64,000 nt of DNA from Poecilobothrus nobilitatus (lineage: Eukaryota; Arthropoda; Insecta; Diptera; Dolichopodidae). The stretch's first letter is position 1. Each line of letters opens with the position of its first letter. The notes under the pieces are model-generated. The model saw only the letters and a program-made list of their open reading frames with translations, did not search any database and had not been told where the DNA came from. Of the stretch, positions 11,072 through 26,000 are shown one piece after another. The translations under genes were made by a program, and so were the position numbers. The DNA lies in NCBI GenBank assembly GCA_947095535.1, contig OX352774.1, positions 240,833,825-240,897,824 on the forward strand. Reading direction: 5' to 3'.

Positions 11072-14000
11072 CTTTGAGAGAAAATCAGTAACAAAAATTG
11101 TTTCCAGCATTAAGAAAATGTGAAAAAATTCATAAAAAAAAAAACAAAATGAAAAACAATATTTATTAAAGAAAATTTTTCTTTTGATTTCATGTGGAAA
11201 ATTCAACTATTGGGAATTTAAATTTAATTTGTTGTTTTTTTTTTAATTCATTTGTATGCGTTTGTGTTATTGAAATAAAAAAAAAATCAAACTTTTTACT
11301 TAAGATATATAATTATTTAATGGCGAACAAGAATATTATATAAAGATTCGACTCAACTAATTATCAAGTAGAATAAATTGTTAAAGTTTTCATTTTTCTT
11401 TTTTTCAGTAAAATAAAATACAAAAATTACTTACCTCACCATTCTCTGGAGGATCACCATTACCAAATGTGGATGCAATTACTATTAATAATGCTTCATG
11501 TTCTATAGATGATATATCGTAATCAGACATACAATATACCTGTAAAAGATAAAAAGAAAACGTGTTGATATGAAAAATTACTATCAAGGAAAATATTGAA
11601 AGTATTTAATATAAGTCTGAATTTTTTTTTTTTTTTTTAATATTGGGGTCAATAATCAACAGTGCATTTGAATTGATACCTTGAAAGATGAATTTCAAAA
11701 TTATAAAAAATCAGCACGTATTACAAAATATCTTTGTGTAATTTGGATCAGTAATTAAAAGAATGAAAAATTAAGGATGAGAATATTTTTCATTTTTCAG
11801 ATTAGATATTACATATTGGTTTATATTATATTAAATTTAATACTAAAAGATACACTATCCTTTCTAGAGTGATTTCTTAAAAATATAATATAACAAAAAC
11901 TAAAGAGTTTATTATGTTAGTTACATAAGTGGTTTTAAAATTTGTAATTGTCAATGATTGGTATGTATTATCAAGAATAGAAAAATTGATCTCTTTTTTT
12001 TTTTTGTTTTGTATTATAAAATAAAACTGAAAAACTTTGTAACTAAAATATTTGATAATTGCAACAGATAAAACTTTTACATACAAAATATTTTTAGATT
12101 CATTTATATAATATTTCTAAGGGAATTTAAAAGTATTTTAATAAAAAAATAAGTTTTTGAATTGAAATTTAAAATAAAAAAAAAGTTTATTTTGTTTGAA
12201 ACTTTTTTAAAATATTTACAATAAAATTTTCCAATCAAGCCAAATAAGTTAAAAGAAAACATTTTATATTATCTTTTTCTTCCTTCAATATAAAAAAAAA
12301 GTTAACCTCTATTTCCAGAAAAAGAAAAAATCTTTACATAATAATCTGAGAGTAATAAATCTATGGTTTCCCTGCATTGTGTCGTTCATTACCCATTTTC
12401 AAAACAACTTAATTAATTGATCAGTTGAATTTTGATTAGTTGAAAGAATCAAAAATAACTAATACATATTTTTTGTTCGAGTTTTATGGCTTTTATGGCT
12501 TCTGTGGTCAGTCAGTCTTTTTTGTAGCAGCTTTCAGAATAGCGATATTGGATTTTTTATTTTAAAAACCCATGACACAATTTTTGGATATACAATAAAA
12601 GACATAGAGTATAAAGCGACTTTCAAATTTTAATAGAGTTTACATTTATATATTGTTTCGATAATAAATTTTTAAAGAGACGCACATTTTTCAAAAGCCA
12701 GTAAGAACAGTTTAGAATCTTGTAATTTGCACCAAAATTTGTAAATTTTCTTAGAAAATTATATGAAAGAAAAAATTGTGAATATCAAGAAAAATTTTCT
12801 TCAATATCATGTAAATTAAGAAAAGGGTACTTTCATAAATGCTGCAGACTGATAATTAGTCTGCCGTCAGTCTATCTATCTTTGCAATATTGAAAGAAAA
12901 GTCTACCTGAATGCTGCATTTATTTAACAATTCTGCAAGTTTTATGTTCATTTAATACAAACATTTTTTTTTATTCTAAACGAATTAAGCAAAGAAGACG
13001 TGAAAAATAAAATTAATTTAACAAAACAATTTTAAATTAAATTTAAATTAAATATTAGACAATATTTTTTTAAAAATGAATAAAGTGACTTTAATAACAA
13101 TAATTTTACAAGCCATAATATAGGCAAATTTTCTTACACATAAAAAAAAAATATTCAAAACACCAATTCAAATTATATTAAGAAAAATATAAAATTTTTT
13201 AACTAAAACATCATGAACTAAAATAAAAACAAAGAAAACTACTACCAAAAATTATACGCATACTAAAAATTTATTCTTTCAATCTGACTAGTACTTGATT
13301 TTTTTTAATTACATTTTTGAATACTATTAAGACAGTATGACATTTGTATTCAGAAATTACAGAATGATGGCAGAATGACATTTTTGAAAATAGCCGTATT
13401 TATCCGAAATACGGATAAATATCCGAGCCGTATTATCATTATAAATTATAATGATGAAGCTTTAATTTTAGTTTTTTATATTGAAAAAATTTGCATATTA
13501 GGTGTCTAGAAATAGTTAAATTTTAATTATTGACCGCTAATTACTCTTAAACATGGGAAGGTACAAAAAAACTTTCTGTTACGTTAATTCTAAAAAAACT
13601 TTCTTCTCTCCAATTTCAATGTTCTAACTAAAAGGGTTCCGGAAATTGGAGAAAACAATATCTTGCAGTATTTTGTGTTTACATATTGGTAAATAATTTT
13701 CATATTAATTTATAAAGTTAAAAATAATGCTCAGTCGCTTGGAGTTTTTCAAATGGAAATAATATTAAGCAGAACTTGACATATACAAATTTGAAAATTG
13801 AGATTTTTGAAATTTTAAGGGACTATAATAGATCCGCAATAAATGGGGTTATAAGTTATTCTACAACATTAAATTTTTTTAATAAACCTATCGTGCGGTT
13901 AAAATTTCATGTGTCAACTGTGTCAACTCTGGGATACCCTTATGAACGTAATATATCCTGTTTTTATAAAACTTGATCATCTTTTAAAAACATTCACATG

Positions 14001-17000
14001 TTTTAGTACCGAACTACAGAGATATATTTATGTAAATTGTGGAGTTGTATGACAGCTACCCGAATCTATTGCGCCCAGCTTCATTAAGTTCCAAGAAATG
14101 CAAGAAGCCTGAACCGGCTGCTTTAGACCAATCAAATTTTACAAAAGTTTTTGGCATGCAACTCGACACTTTTTCACTAACTTTCAGATAGCTAGCTTCA
14201 ATAGACACTGAGGTTTTTTCATTTAAAAAGAGAAGTTGTATGGCAACTATCCGAACCTGTCATATCATCACAACCAAATTTTACAGAAGTTGTTGCCATA
14301 AAACTGGATCATCATTTGCAAAATTTCAGATACCTAGATTGAATAGACACTGGGTTATTTCTATTTAAAAAAAGAAGTTGTATGGCAGCTACTCGAACCC
14401 CGCTGCCGAAAATGCTGGAGTTAAATAGCAAAACTAACAATTTTGTAAAAGTGACGTAAAAAAAATTTCAGCCTCCTAGCTCCTTTATTTTTTGAGTTAT
14501 CGTGCGGACGGACGGACGGAAGGACGTACATGGCTTAATCGACTCAGAATTCGATTCTGAGCCGATCCATACCTTTAACACTATATCTAGCTCGACTCCT
14601 TTAAGGTGTCATAAACGTAATGGCAAATTTATTATACCCTTGAACATAGTTCATACGGGTATAAAAATGTTTAAATTCTTATGACAATTTTAAAATTTTC
14701 TTCTATTTGGATGTTTTAATAAGAATTGATATTCCAGATATCGTGTATTGAAAACTTAAATATATTATTTTATATTGACTTTTCACAATTTAATAACCAA
14801 ACAAGTTTAACCTTGGTAAATTAAAAAACCAATATAAAGACACAATATTTTTGTGTTAAATTAATTATTATAAAAACTAAAGCGTAATATTTGTTTTGTC
14901 TGCCCTTTTTTTTGTGTACTAATATTTATATTCATTAATTTTATATTATTTATAATTCTATTAACCCAATATAAATTTTTTTTGTCAAACAATTTTTACT
15001 AATTTCAATACAAAATTTAATTTCTTATTATTTCCCCTCACATAATCACAGCTCTAAACATGTTATTCTATTACTAAAAAATGTAAATATAAAAGCAAAT
15101 ACTTAAGTAAAGGATACCAAATAACTGTAATCTGAATAACTTTGTTTGAACTTTTAACATATGAATTTATTTTGCTCTAGCAAAAAAAAAAAAAATCCTA
15201 AAAGAAAATTTTTTTATAACAAAAAAAAAAAATAAACAAAAATATTTAACCCTCCTTTTAAGGAAACTTAACTTGTAACCAGGATCATCATTTTAGTTTT
15301 GAACATATTTTTTGTTTTTTTTTTTTGTTGTTTTCTTTTGTAACCAAATGGGACATTAGCATCATCAAATAATGCTCTCACACCTTCAAAAAAAAAAAAA
15401 CCAAATTTGTTTTGAAACACAAATTCAAAGGATAAAACTTAAAAAAAAAAAAAATATTACATATTTGTAACAAAAAAAAAACAAAGAAAAAAATGGAAAA
15501 ACTTGCAAAAATATAAAGAAAAAACAAAATGACAAAGAAAATGTGGAAAATTTCCATTTTCTTTATTTAATATGAAAAACGTGATCTGATTATTGATAAT
15601 ATTTTTCAAAAACATATTATATCCTTAACAGATAAAAAAGGATAAAGAATATGTGTATGTATTTTATTTATTATTGTTTTTTTTTTTTTTTTTTTTTACT
15701 TTAATATGAAAATGGTGACATTATACCACTAGGTTAGCAAAAAAAATAATAAATATAAATACAAATTCTTTATTCATTTGAAAAAGATGAAAAATTTTAA
15801 AATATAAACTTAAGATTTACATACGCGTTTTTTAACAATATAATTCCCAATTGTGTAAAATAAATAATTAACATTTTTATAATAATTTATATAAAATACG
15901 CTGTAAACACCGAGGGTTTGTTGTGGGGGTTCGAATCCTTACACATCGTAAGAGTTATTTCCTTTTACGACATTTACAGCCACGTCTGAAAAGGAAAGGC
16001 TGTGTAATTTCCTGTTCACATTTATGTGGCAGAGAAATACAAAAACAAAAAAAAAGGTTTCCAAGTGGAACTTTATATATATATTTCTTTAATATAGAAC
16101 GAAGTTTCCCTTTTCTTATCCTTTATTTTTGGGCAAGTTATGCACTATGTGCTTTTGTACGGTTTTTAACGTTGAGTTCATATACCACCCGTACATTATT
16201 ATATTATATTTAAAAAACAAATGATTACGAACAAATCAATTATCAACTAAGTTGTTAAATGTCTGATGATGCTATATACAAAAATCACATGTAACGTAAA
16301 AGTACTTACTAGGATTATCTTTCTATTTATGACAAAGATTCAGTACAAACGATTTACTATTTACTTTATATTATTATAAGGAAGATTTACGAAATGCTTT
16401 ATATTTATACTCCAGAATAAGTTGCCTTTTTCAACTGGCAAAATCTTGTTCCCAATTTCAAATTGATTACAAAAATTTTTTAATATTCCTCTCCTTTTTC
16501 TTTGTCGGTCTTTTTCAGTGCTCAGTATTCTATGTTGTAAAATTATATTTTATGTTTTATCCTTTACTGTTGTGGATCTTGGTTGGTTGTGGTTGATTTA
16601 GTTCGACTTTTATTATACTTCTAAGACAACTGATTTCTGTATTGAAATCAACATTGGCACTTCGCTTTAAAGATTGACAACAAAAATAATTAGCACAATT
16701 GAAAAAAGACGATCAACATTGGTATTTAAAGTGTTAAAGGATACGTGTGTTTTTGTTTTTTTTTTTTTTTCAAAGAAAAAAACTACATTAATATGTTCTT
16801 TAACAAATTTTAAATCAAGAATGTTTGATTATAGAAGGTAAAAAACCTCATAATCAAAAAAAAAAAAAAAAAATAAACAGAAAGAAAGAGAAAAAAAAAA
16901 CCATCTCATGAGACAAATTATTGTAGATTTTGTATGTAAAAGCTTAAGGCATGATAACAGATATAAAAGATTGATAAAGAAATCCTTTAAGAATATATTG

Positions 17001-20000
17001 ATTGTAAAGGTTAGATGATTTGATAAAACATATTTTTCATTTTAAAAATATACAAGTACCATAATATCATATACAATAATATATAAGTATAATTTAACTT
17101 ATTTATATGTATGTATGTGATGAGATGAAAAACTTGTCTTTGTAATAATAAAAATGAAGCAAAAAATAAAAAAAAAAAAAATACTATGTAAATAAATGCA
17201 CAATAATTGTTATTTATAGTGTAGTTATAGGTAAGTTGAAATTAAATCTTAAAAAATTCAAATTGATTGAATTTTGTAAAGGTGTATTTATGTTTATTGT
17301 ATTTATGATTTATCATATAAAATGTTTTTCTTTTTTTTTGTATTTTATTTTATTATATTTGTGGAAAAGTATATTTATCTATCTTATTATGGTATTCTAT
17401 TATTGATTAGATTTTTTTTTTTTTTTTTTTTTTTTGACAATTGAATGTAAATATTAAAATTTTCTTTAGATTGTTCAATCTTTTGTATTAATACACACAT
17501 ATATGTAAATACCTACTTTACGAAATAAATTAAATTTATATGTAAGACGTGTTTGAAAATATATTTAAAAAAAAATTAAAAAATAGGTCTATGAATAAAA
17601 AATAAATTTTGTAATTCGATTAATAGAAATAATGACATAAAAACATTTGAATGATAATCTTTGAAGGATTTTGAAAATTTTGACAAAAAAGGGATTTGTT
17701 ATTCCCATAAGAGTTACACAGAAAACAAAAAATGAAATTCAAATTTCAAGGTTGATCTGGTATTAAATAATTTTGTTTGTTAAGCTCACAACTAAATAAA
17801 CAGACAACATTTTGGCATTTTTTTCTTTTTATTTTTGTTTTATTTTAATTAAATATATTTAAAAATTTAATATAAATGCAAAATTAAATCTTTCTATTAA
17901 CTCTATTCTCTTATGGAATTTGCTTTTTCTTTCTTTTTTTGCATATATTTATCTTTTAACCCAAGATTTCTTTAGCAAGTGAAATAGTTTTTTTTTTTTT
18001 GTTGTTTCATTTAATATCATCATAATCATATTAAAATTTGGAGCGGTACGAAATCTCGATATTTTAAATCTCGTTTTTAAAAAGTCTTGGTTTTTTTTTA
18101 AATCTTATTTTTTAATGTTGGGAAATCTTGAAAAATTTTGAAATTTTTTTTTTTATTGTAACAACAAATAATACATTTTTTATAAAATTAAAAATAAGAT
18201 GGACCAAAGGTTCTTTTCGATTCTTTTAGACAAAATATTAAGCTTTTATTACAAAAAAAAAAATGTTTAAAAGTTAGTGCCTTGTTAAATGCGCAATGCA
18301 AAAATAGAAAATAATTGTCTTTTCTATTATAGATGAAAATCTATACTGAGTACTGCTATAAATATAATTTTAATTTGTGAAATATAAAATGATGAGGTGC
18401 AATATCGAATCTTATCATGAAAAAAGTCATGTTTTCCATCTAAATGTGAAATAAAACCATAAGGATCTCTTTTTTATCAATTCAATCCAGAATATGCAAT
18501 GAGTCCAGAATATGAATGTATATGCGAAATTCTGAATTTAGAGGTATTTTATAGTTGGTCACAAATTCAGGATTATCACCCTTTTTCGAAATAATTTTAA
18601 AGATTCAGAATTAGGAAAGTTTTTATAGTTGCTCATAAAATCAGGATTTTACGCTTTTTCTAAAATATTTATTTAATTATATTAATTTCACATTCTTTCT
18701 TTTTTTTCGAAAATTTTTTTTTCATGACCTACCTACCTACATACCTATCTACGAATATGACCTACATTGGACCCGTATTTGAAATCTCGCTAATATGAAA
18801 TTATTTTTGACAATCAGATATTTTTCGTGAATTTATTTTGAGGCGATTTTAAAAAAGCGAGATTTTAAAAAGGAAGATTAAAAACATCGAGATTTCGTAC
18901 CCGATCCATAATATTATGATCCAAAATTTATTTAGGAATTCATAATATTAAAATCAGGTCTTTTTTATAAAAATTATTTAAAATATTTAAAAAAAAAAAA
19001 AAATGGAAATATTACGATAAAAAAAGGAGGTCCAAAGATTGCATAATATCCCGCTGAATCAAGATATTCCAGTTTGTGATAATAAATGAAATAATATATT
19101 AAAGATAATAATACCTTTTTAATGATTAATCAAAAACAGAAAAAGAACTTATACTAACGATTAAACTGTTGAATGATAATCATGATTTTAATATTTACGT
19201 CGTTATATATCGTCCTGGGGATTTTAACGGATATAAAAAACAAAATTTCACTCTTCTGTTTTAATGTGAAAAAATTTTAATGTGTTTAAATAGGAAAAGA
19301 ATCCTGAAGGTGATTTTCCTGTTTAAAAATACATTTTTTTTTTAATTTAAATCGTTTATTACGTTTTATTTCGTTTTATTTATTTATTTATTTTTTTTTT
19401 TAAACCAATTTCAAGTTTGAAATATAAGCTTTGATATAAACTATTAAATAGTTATTATGATAAAAAAAAAAACTTTCTATTTTTTCTTATATCTTTAGAT
19501 TTGTATTATAGGAAATTGAAAAAAAAAATTATGAAATTTTTCAATATTTAGTTATTTTTTTTTTTTTTTTCAATAGAAATAATATATGGCAGTTATAAAA
19601 ACAATTCCTTATGGATTTCTTGAATGCTTTAAATGGAACTAAATGAAAAAAAAAACAAATTTAAAAAACAACTCATACAAACACTGATATTAGGATATAG
19701 TGTAGGAGTAAACTTATAGTATTTTAGTACCATTAAAAATCATTGATGCGATTTATATTATGTTTTTAATAGGATTTTCAAAGATATAAATTTAATTTAA
19801 AAATTCAATTAGGATTGGAACTCTCCGATTAGTTGTTTAAATGACATTTTATCATTTTCTACATTTAATCTTTTAAAAATTCTTTTTAAGGAAAAGAAAA
19901 AGCGAAAAGACGCTTTTTAAAAATATGTTACTTTTTTATGTTTTATATACGGTAATTTTATATTTTATGCGAGTTTAAGATTTATATCTTATTTAATAAT

Positions 20001-23000
20001 ATGAACTTATTAATAAATTTGACTAAATCAAAATTTTTTTGTAATAAATTTTAAATAAAAATATGAAAATCTTTCTATATGATGTAATATTTCTTATTTA
20101 TTTACAAATATTTACAATGCGATTTTATTTTATGTCGCATTTCTCCCAAAAACTATGCAATTTTTCGTATTTTTCTTTAGATAATGTAAACATTTTTTAA
20201 AATCCTTCAATAAGACAATAAAAATACCAACATTTGAGCATATTTTTTACAGTTAAATTGATATGTCAAATTGAATGCAATTTTATATAAAAGATTATCC
20301 TTGCAAAAAAAAGAGCAAGGTAGAATATAAAACAAATAGTTTTTAAAGGCGCACATTTTCCGCAAGGAAAAAAACTCTTAAATAGGAGGAGATACAAAAA
20401 CATAATCTGAAATTATGCTAATTTTAAAAGATTTTTCTTCTCTCAAAATGTGAAAGCATCTAATTAAAAGCGTATCGCAGTTTCATCAAATTTTAAAATT
20501 TTTCTTTGATTTTTATGTATAAAACAAAAAAATTCTGAAAAATCAAGAGATATTTCTTTTAATTTAAAAAAAATTCTGTATAATTAAGAAAAGCTGTTAA
20601 TGTATTGTTTTGTTGTAACACATATTTTGGATATTTGGATTAAGATTTTTGGATAAATTTTAATTTGTTCCTATTATTGACATATTATCTAGAATCTAGA
20701 TTGAAAAAAATTTAAGCAAAACCTGTGATATATAATATATATATATGAAGATAGGACTTTTTTAAACTTTGTAGTTCTGTAGCTTCGTGATTTGCTAGAG
20801 CTAAATAAAAAAGTTGATCTAAACCATTAACCCACCCATGGTTTAAATTTCATTGCTCTATGAGTCTTAACGGTGTAGAAGTTTTGTAGAAAAACAAATT
20901 CACAAAGTGAAATTAATAAAAAAAATTTTCAATTTCTTGTTCGAAAATGTGCTAAAAATTGCATAAGAAAAATGTCAAATTTTTATGAACATTTTTTAAC
21001 AAAATATGTAAAAGAACATTTAAATAAATGTAAAATAAAGGATTTAAACCATAAAATTACTCAAATATTTGTATAAATTGACAGTATTTTAACCATATCT
21101 ATAATAAAATATACACCAATATAAATTACAAAATATAACAATATGGAATTAAATTCATGAACTTTTTATGAATGTATAAAAAGAAATAAAAATATTTTGC
21201 ATAATAAAAGTTTTAAAAAATTTAAATGGCAATAATAAAATGATAAAAAAAAAAAAGAATTTTACAGTATATTTAAATTTTAATAAAACTATATATTCGT
21301 AAAATTTAATGTATTTGATATGGTCATGTGTAGATATAACAAATCATAAAGGACATGATAGTTTAAATTTTCATATTATCCTTTTATATAAAACATAAAT
21401 GTTAACCTGAATCTAAGTCTATTAATGTTTGAATCTTAATATTGAAACATGTACCAAAAATCTAGATATTATGTAATATATACATACCTGTGCATTAAAT
21501 GCATGTCCTAATAGTTCACCCAATTGTTTTGCATATTGTTCAGATCTACCAGTTTCTGTTGCATATAATACAGTAGCTTTAATACGACGAGATAATGCAC
21601 GTCCAAATAGTTTCGATGTAAATTTTACCGCCCTAAAGAAAAAAAAAAAAAGTAAAAAATAAAATAAGAATTTAAATATTTTTATAATATATACATAATA
21701 TTTAAAAACTAATAAAAATAAATAAAAACTTTAAATTTTAAAAAATTTCTTAGCCAAACTAACAAACTGATATTTTACAAATGTTTCATTAGGAATTTTA
21801 AAAGACTTTGTGCAAATTGGTTCATCTTTCGGATTTATTTTCTAGTTAAAACTATTAATTTATCTTTAAACTTTATTTTCCAACAAATATCTTTTTTTTT
21901 TGTTTATGTTTTCTATTTTAAAGACTTTTTTTCGAACTATCATAGAAAAACAAAAAAAAACAACTTATAAGATAATACAAACAATTAATTATATTAATTC
22001 TTTTTCCTTACAATCCTTACTAAGTAAACAATTATAAATCCTTAGGAATTTAAGTTTTTTTTTTAATTGTATATTAACTTTATTGTATTTAAAAATGTTT
22101 CTATTTAATTAAAAAAAACGCATTTTTCTACAAAAACTTACATTAGAAAAATAAATAAGATTTATTTTTATTTCTTGCAAAAATCTGTTTGGTTTTTTAA
22201 ACACCTGATACCAAAACCAAGTTTAATCCCATTAATTACACAAAGAAAATATTAAAAAAAAACTAAAAAGCACAGTTAATAATAAGCTTTTTGTATAAAC
22301 TATAAGTAAAAAGTTCAAAACAAATACAGAACAAGAAGAACGAAAGACTTATAGCAGTATTTTTATACTTTTGTGTCTCCTAAAGATATGCAATTATAAT
22401 CATAATATTTGTTAAAAGACTTCAGCAAACGATTGGATATAAGCCTTTTTCTAAGAACCTATAATTTAACTATAATTTAATCCTATTAACCTAGGTATTA
22501 AAAAATCAAATCTTGCACAAGTTGTGTAACCATTTTTAATTGAAAGGATAATTATTAAAACTATTAAATTACTAAAAATGTTTTCTGATAAAACATATAC
22601 AATAACAAAACCTCCTTAGAACTAAATATAAAGTATAGTATAATTAAATATAAATTAGGTATATATATATCACATTGTTATACATAATAAAATATAAAAA
22701 AAAAATTGTTGCAGACAATAAAAGTATAAGACAAAAAGTATAAGAATTGTATAAGACAATAGACGGGCAAAAATAAAAATAAGAATCAATTTAATTTATA
22801 ATGACGTTGGTACCCGATGGTTTTAGTAACATGAGGATTAAGTGATTTGTAATATTAATAATAAATAAATAGAATTGCTAATACGTCATTTTTTTTTTTA
22901 ATGCATTTCTCTGCCACATAAATGTGGACAAGAAATTGCACAGCCGTGGCTGTAAGTGTCGTAAGGGGGAATAACTCTTACGACGTGTGTGGGATTCGAA

Positions 23001-26000
23001 CCACCGAGGCCCCAACGTCATTTAATTTTACTTAAAACTCTTCAGGTAATAAAATCAATGTTACATTATCAAACTTTATTGTAGTTTAAATTTTGTGTTA
23101 AAATTATTCTAAATCAGTTTCATACCGTTTCATTTTGTTCTAAAAACTAACATTTCAATGTTTATTTTTTTTTTTGTTCAAATTAAAACCAAAAGAAACT
23201 TTTATAAAAGAAAAAATACATATTTTTCTTTATAATAATTTATTAATGAATATTTAAGCTGTATGCAAATTTAATATTTTTAAATCCTATATGCGTTGGT
23301 AAACAACAAGCAAATAAATTTAAAAATAACAAAATGTCCAATGATTTTCTTATTAAAGCAAATTTATTTTATCCTTTTTTGGTTTTACGACATGTAGACT
23401 AGAATGTATACTATGAAAATAAACCGCTTTGTAATATAACCCAAAAATTTTCTTTTAATACCTATGCAACAAAAAAAAAAGAGAATATTTTGCACCTATA
23501 CAACAAAAAAAAAAAAAGTATTTATATTGCACATTTGATTAATGATAGGAAATTTTCCTTAAGGATATTATTTGTATATTTTCCATATTACTGAATTTCA
23601 TAAAAAAAAAAAAAAAATTCCGATGATTATATTTATATTTATTTAGTATTTTGAAATTTTAAATTTCGTATTTAAACGTGTTTTTTTTGCTTCATTACCT
23701 ATTGACCAACAACAAAACGATTCCATATAATTTTGATCTTGATTTCAGTAATTTTGAAATTTTACTAACGGCGTGAAACTCTAGTATTTGAATAGTCTAT
23801 ATAGAAAGTTGAAAAATAAATGCATATTACATATATTTACAAAAATGTATTATTTTTTTCATCTAAATACCGTTACAGACTCATCAGAATCATTTGAACT
23901 GATAAATTTCCCCAAGAAAATAAATAAAAACAACAACAACAAACAAAAAAAAAAAAAATAATAATAATGTAAAGAGAATTTATCTTGTTTTATGCATTTC
24001 ATGAATTTATTATCCTGAAGGAATTTACATACGTATGTGTTTGGTTTATATACATTTCAATGTAAATGAACATTATATTGGTATTTAAATCTTTTTTTTT
24101 TATGTGTACAGGAAGTTAATGTGGTTAACCAGAATGTGGTATTAAAGGTAGTACACAAATTTGTTATTTGGACAATTTGTTATTTTTTTTTTTTTTTTTT
24201 TTGTTTTTTTCATTATTATTATGGGTTTAGATTAAATCATTAGATAAAAATTTTCAGTTTTAAATTACAGAATGAATAAAAGTGAAAATATGTTAATATT
24301 AAAGACAATTGCTGTTGAAGCATAAGAAAAATGTAGATTAATGTTCATGAATTATATTATTTGTGAATATATCATTATATTATGTACAATAATTGCTATA
24401 ATAAAAATGTAAAATATTTTAATTTTATTGTTGAAATAATATGTAGATTGTAGATAGATATTGCATATATGTATGTATATGATTAAACTAATTACAATTT
24501 TTTTATTAAATTTGTTGAGTAAACAAAATAAAATTGATTTTAAATTTAAATTTGATTATAGAGAAAAATAAAATAAAATAAATTAAATTTTAAAGTTAAT
24601 TGCTTACAAAAAAAAAACAATCAGATTAATTCAATAATTTGTGATATAAAAATCAAAGTGATAATAACAACTTGGTAAATCTTCTTTGAATTTAAGATAT
24701 TGGATTGAACTAATCTCAAAATGACATAAGTGAGGAAAATTTTAAATGTTCTTGTTCCGAATTTATACAAATGCAAATTTATGCAAATGAAATCGAAATT
24801 TTATTAATATTATTACGTTTGTTTTAAAAGTTATAGAACATATTAATTAAAAATTCGTCTCAGATCTAAAAGATATGCAACCATTACATTACAGTTGTAA
24901 GAATTAAAAGTTAATCTGAGTTGGAATATAAAATATACCTATCATTTGGGGTGCCCTGAAATAAATCCCAGTACAATTAAAACTTTTTTTAACTGGTTTT
25001 CGATCTGAACGCTATTGGATTCAAAGAAGAAAGCTTATCTATTTATTATTTCGGTTATACTTTAAGAACTATTCACACAAGTGAAACAAAATTATACAAA
25101 ACTACACCCTTTTTCCTTGCAAAAGGTTACAAGCTATGTTGAATTTTGTTCCCTTATGCCGTTGCGGCATGAAAACCAGGTAACAAGTTTTAATTTTTTA
25201 ATTGTGTAACTGATTGACGTCAAACCGAAAAGAAATATTATGTAATGCCAAAGGTTTTAAGTTATAATTCCGTTTCGGCATGAGTGACAATTAACGATTT
25301 AACGCCAATTAACATTTTCCCAATTAACGGATATAATGGGTATAGAATAATAATCAAATAGTATATAGTTAGCATCTAGGCAAATTCTGTTTTGAATTTC
25401 TTCCAATATCAAACTACAAATTGCTTTTTCCTAATAGTGTAAAATAAAAACTATTTCAAAATATTTCAAATTTTCCGGGCAACGGTAGATAGCTCTGCTA
25501 GTACTTTGTACATTTATAATATTTTTATATTATAAACATTATATTATAATAAAAAAAAAAAGAAATATCAATAATATAAGCTAAGACTATATTGCAATTA
25601 ATAAACTATTATAAGTTACTACTACAAAATATAACCTGACTGAAGTCTGAACACGAGAACTTTTCAATCGAAAGACCAACAATTTATCACTATGCAATAG
25701 GTTAAATCGAATTATTGTTTGTGAATATATAAATATAATAATATACTAAAGAATATATTCCTATCATATTTTCACTTTTTTCATAATATCCACATTTCCT
25801 TAATTTACTTTCATTCATTTTTGCAACATGTACCTTGGTTAGCCTATTAATGTTGATAACAAGTAAAATTGAAATAAATTTTTTTGATATCTTCGAATAC
25901 AAAATATTCACTGTCTAGCCTAATTTAAAGCCTAATTGTAATATTCTAACTCAAATCATAGTCCAATATTTTAAATCTTTTTTTTTTTTTTAAATAAAAC

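Larger units (their letters stand above)
11540..21487 (-). other. Nos: Nos intron, 9.9 kb
   Basis: This intron separates two exons that are contiguous in the protein (HAFNAQ to VYCMSDYD), so no missing exon is expected. It holds an R1 fragment near 12.7 kb, an R2 copy at 13.4-14.7 kb, a SINE at 15.9 kb, a terminal-inverted-repeat element at 18.0-18.9 kb and an R1 copy at 20.3-21.0 kb. The remainder is A/T-rich with homopolymers. Confidence 0.85.

Noticed and set aside
25702..25911. 69-codon frame, minus strand, inside an intron
   Set aside because: A/T-driven residue mix (I, N, K, Y), no motif, no splice sites matching NOS.
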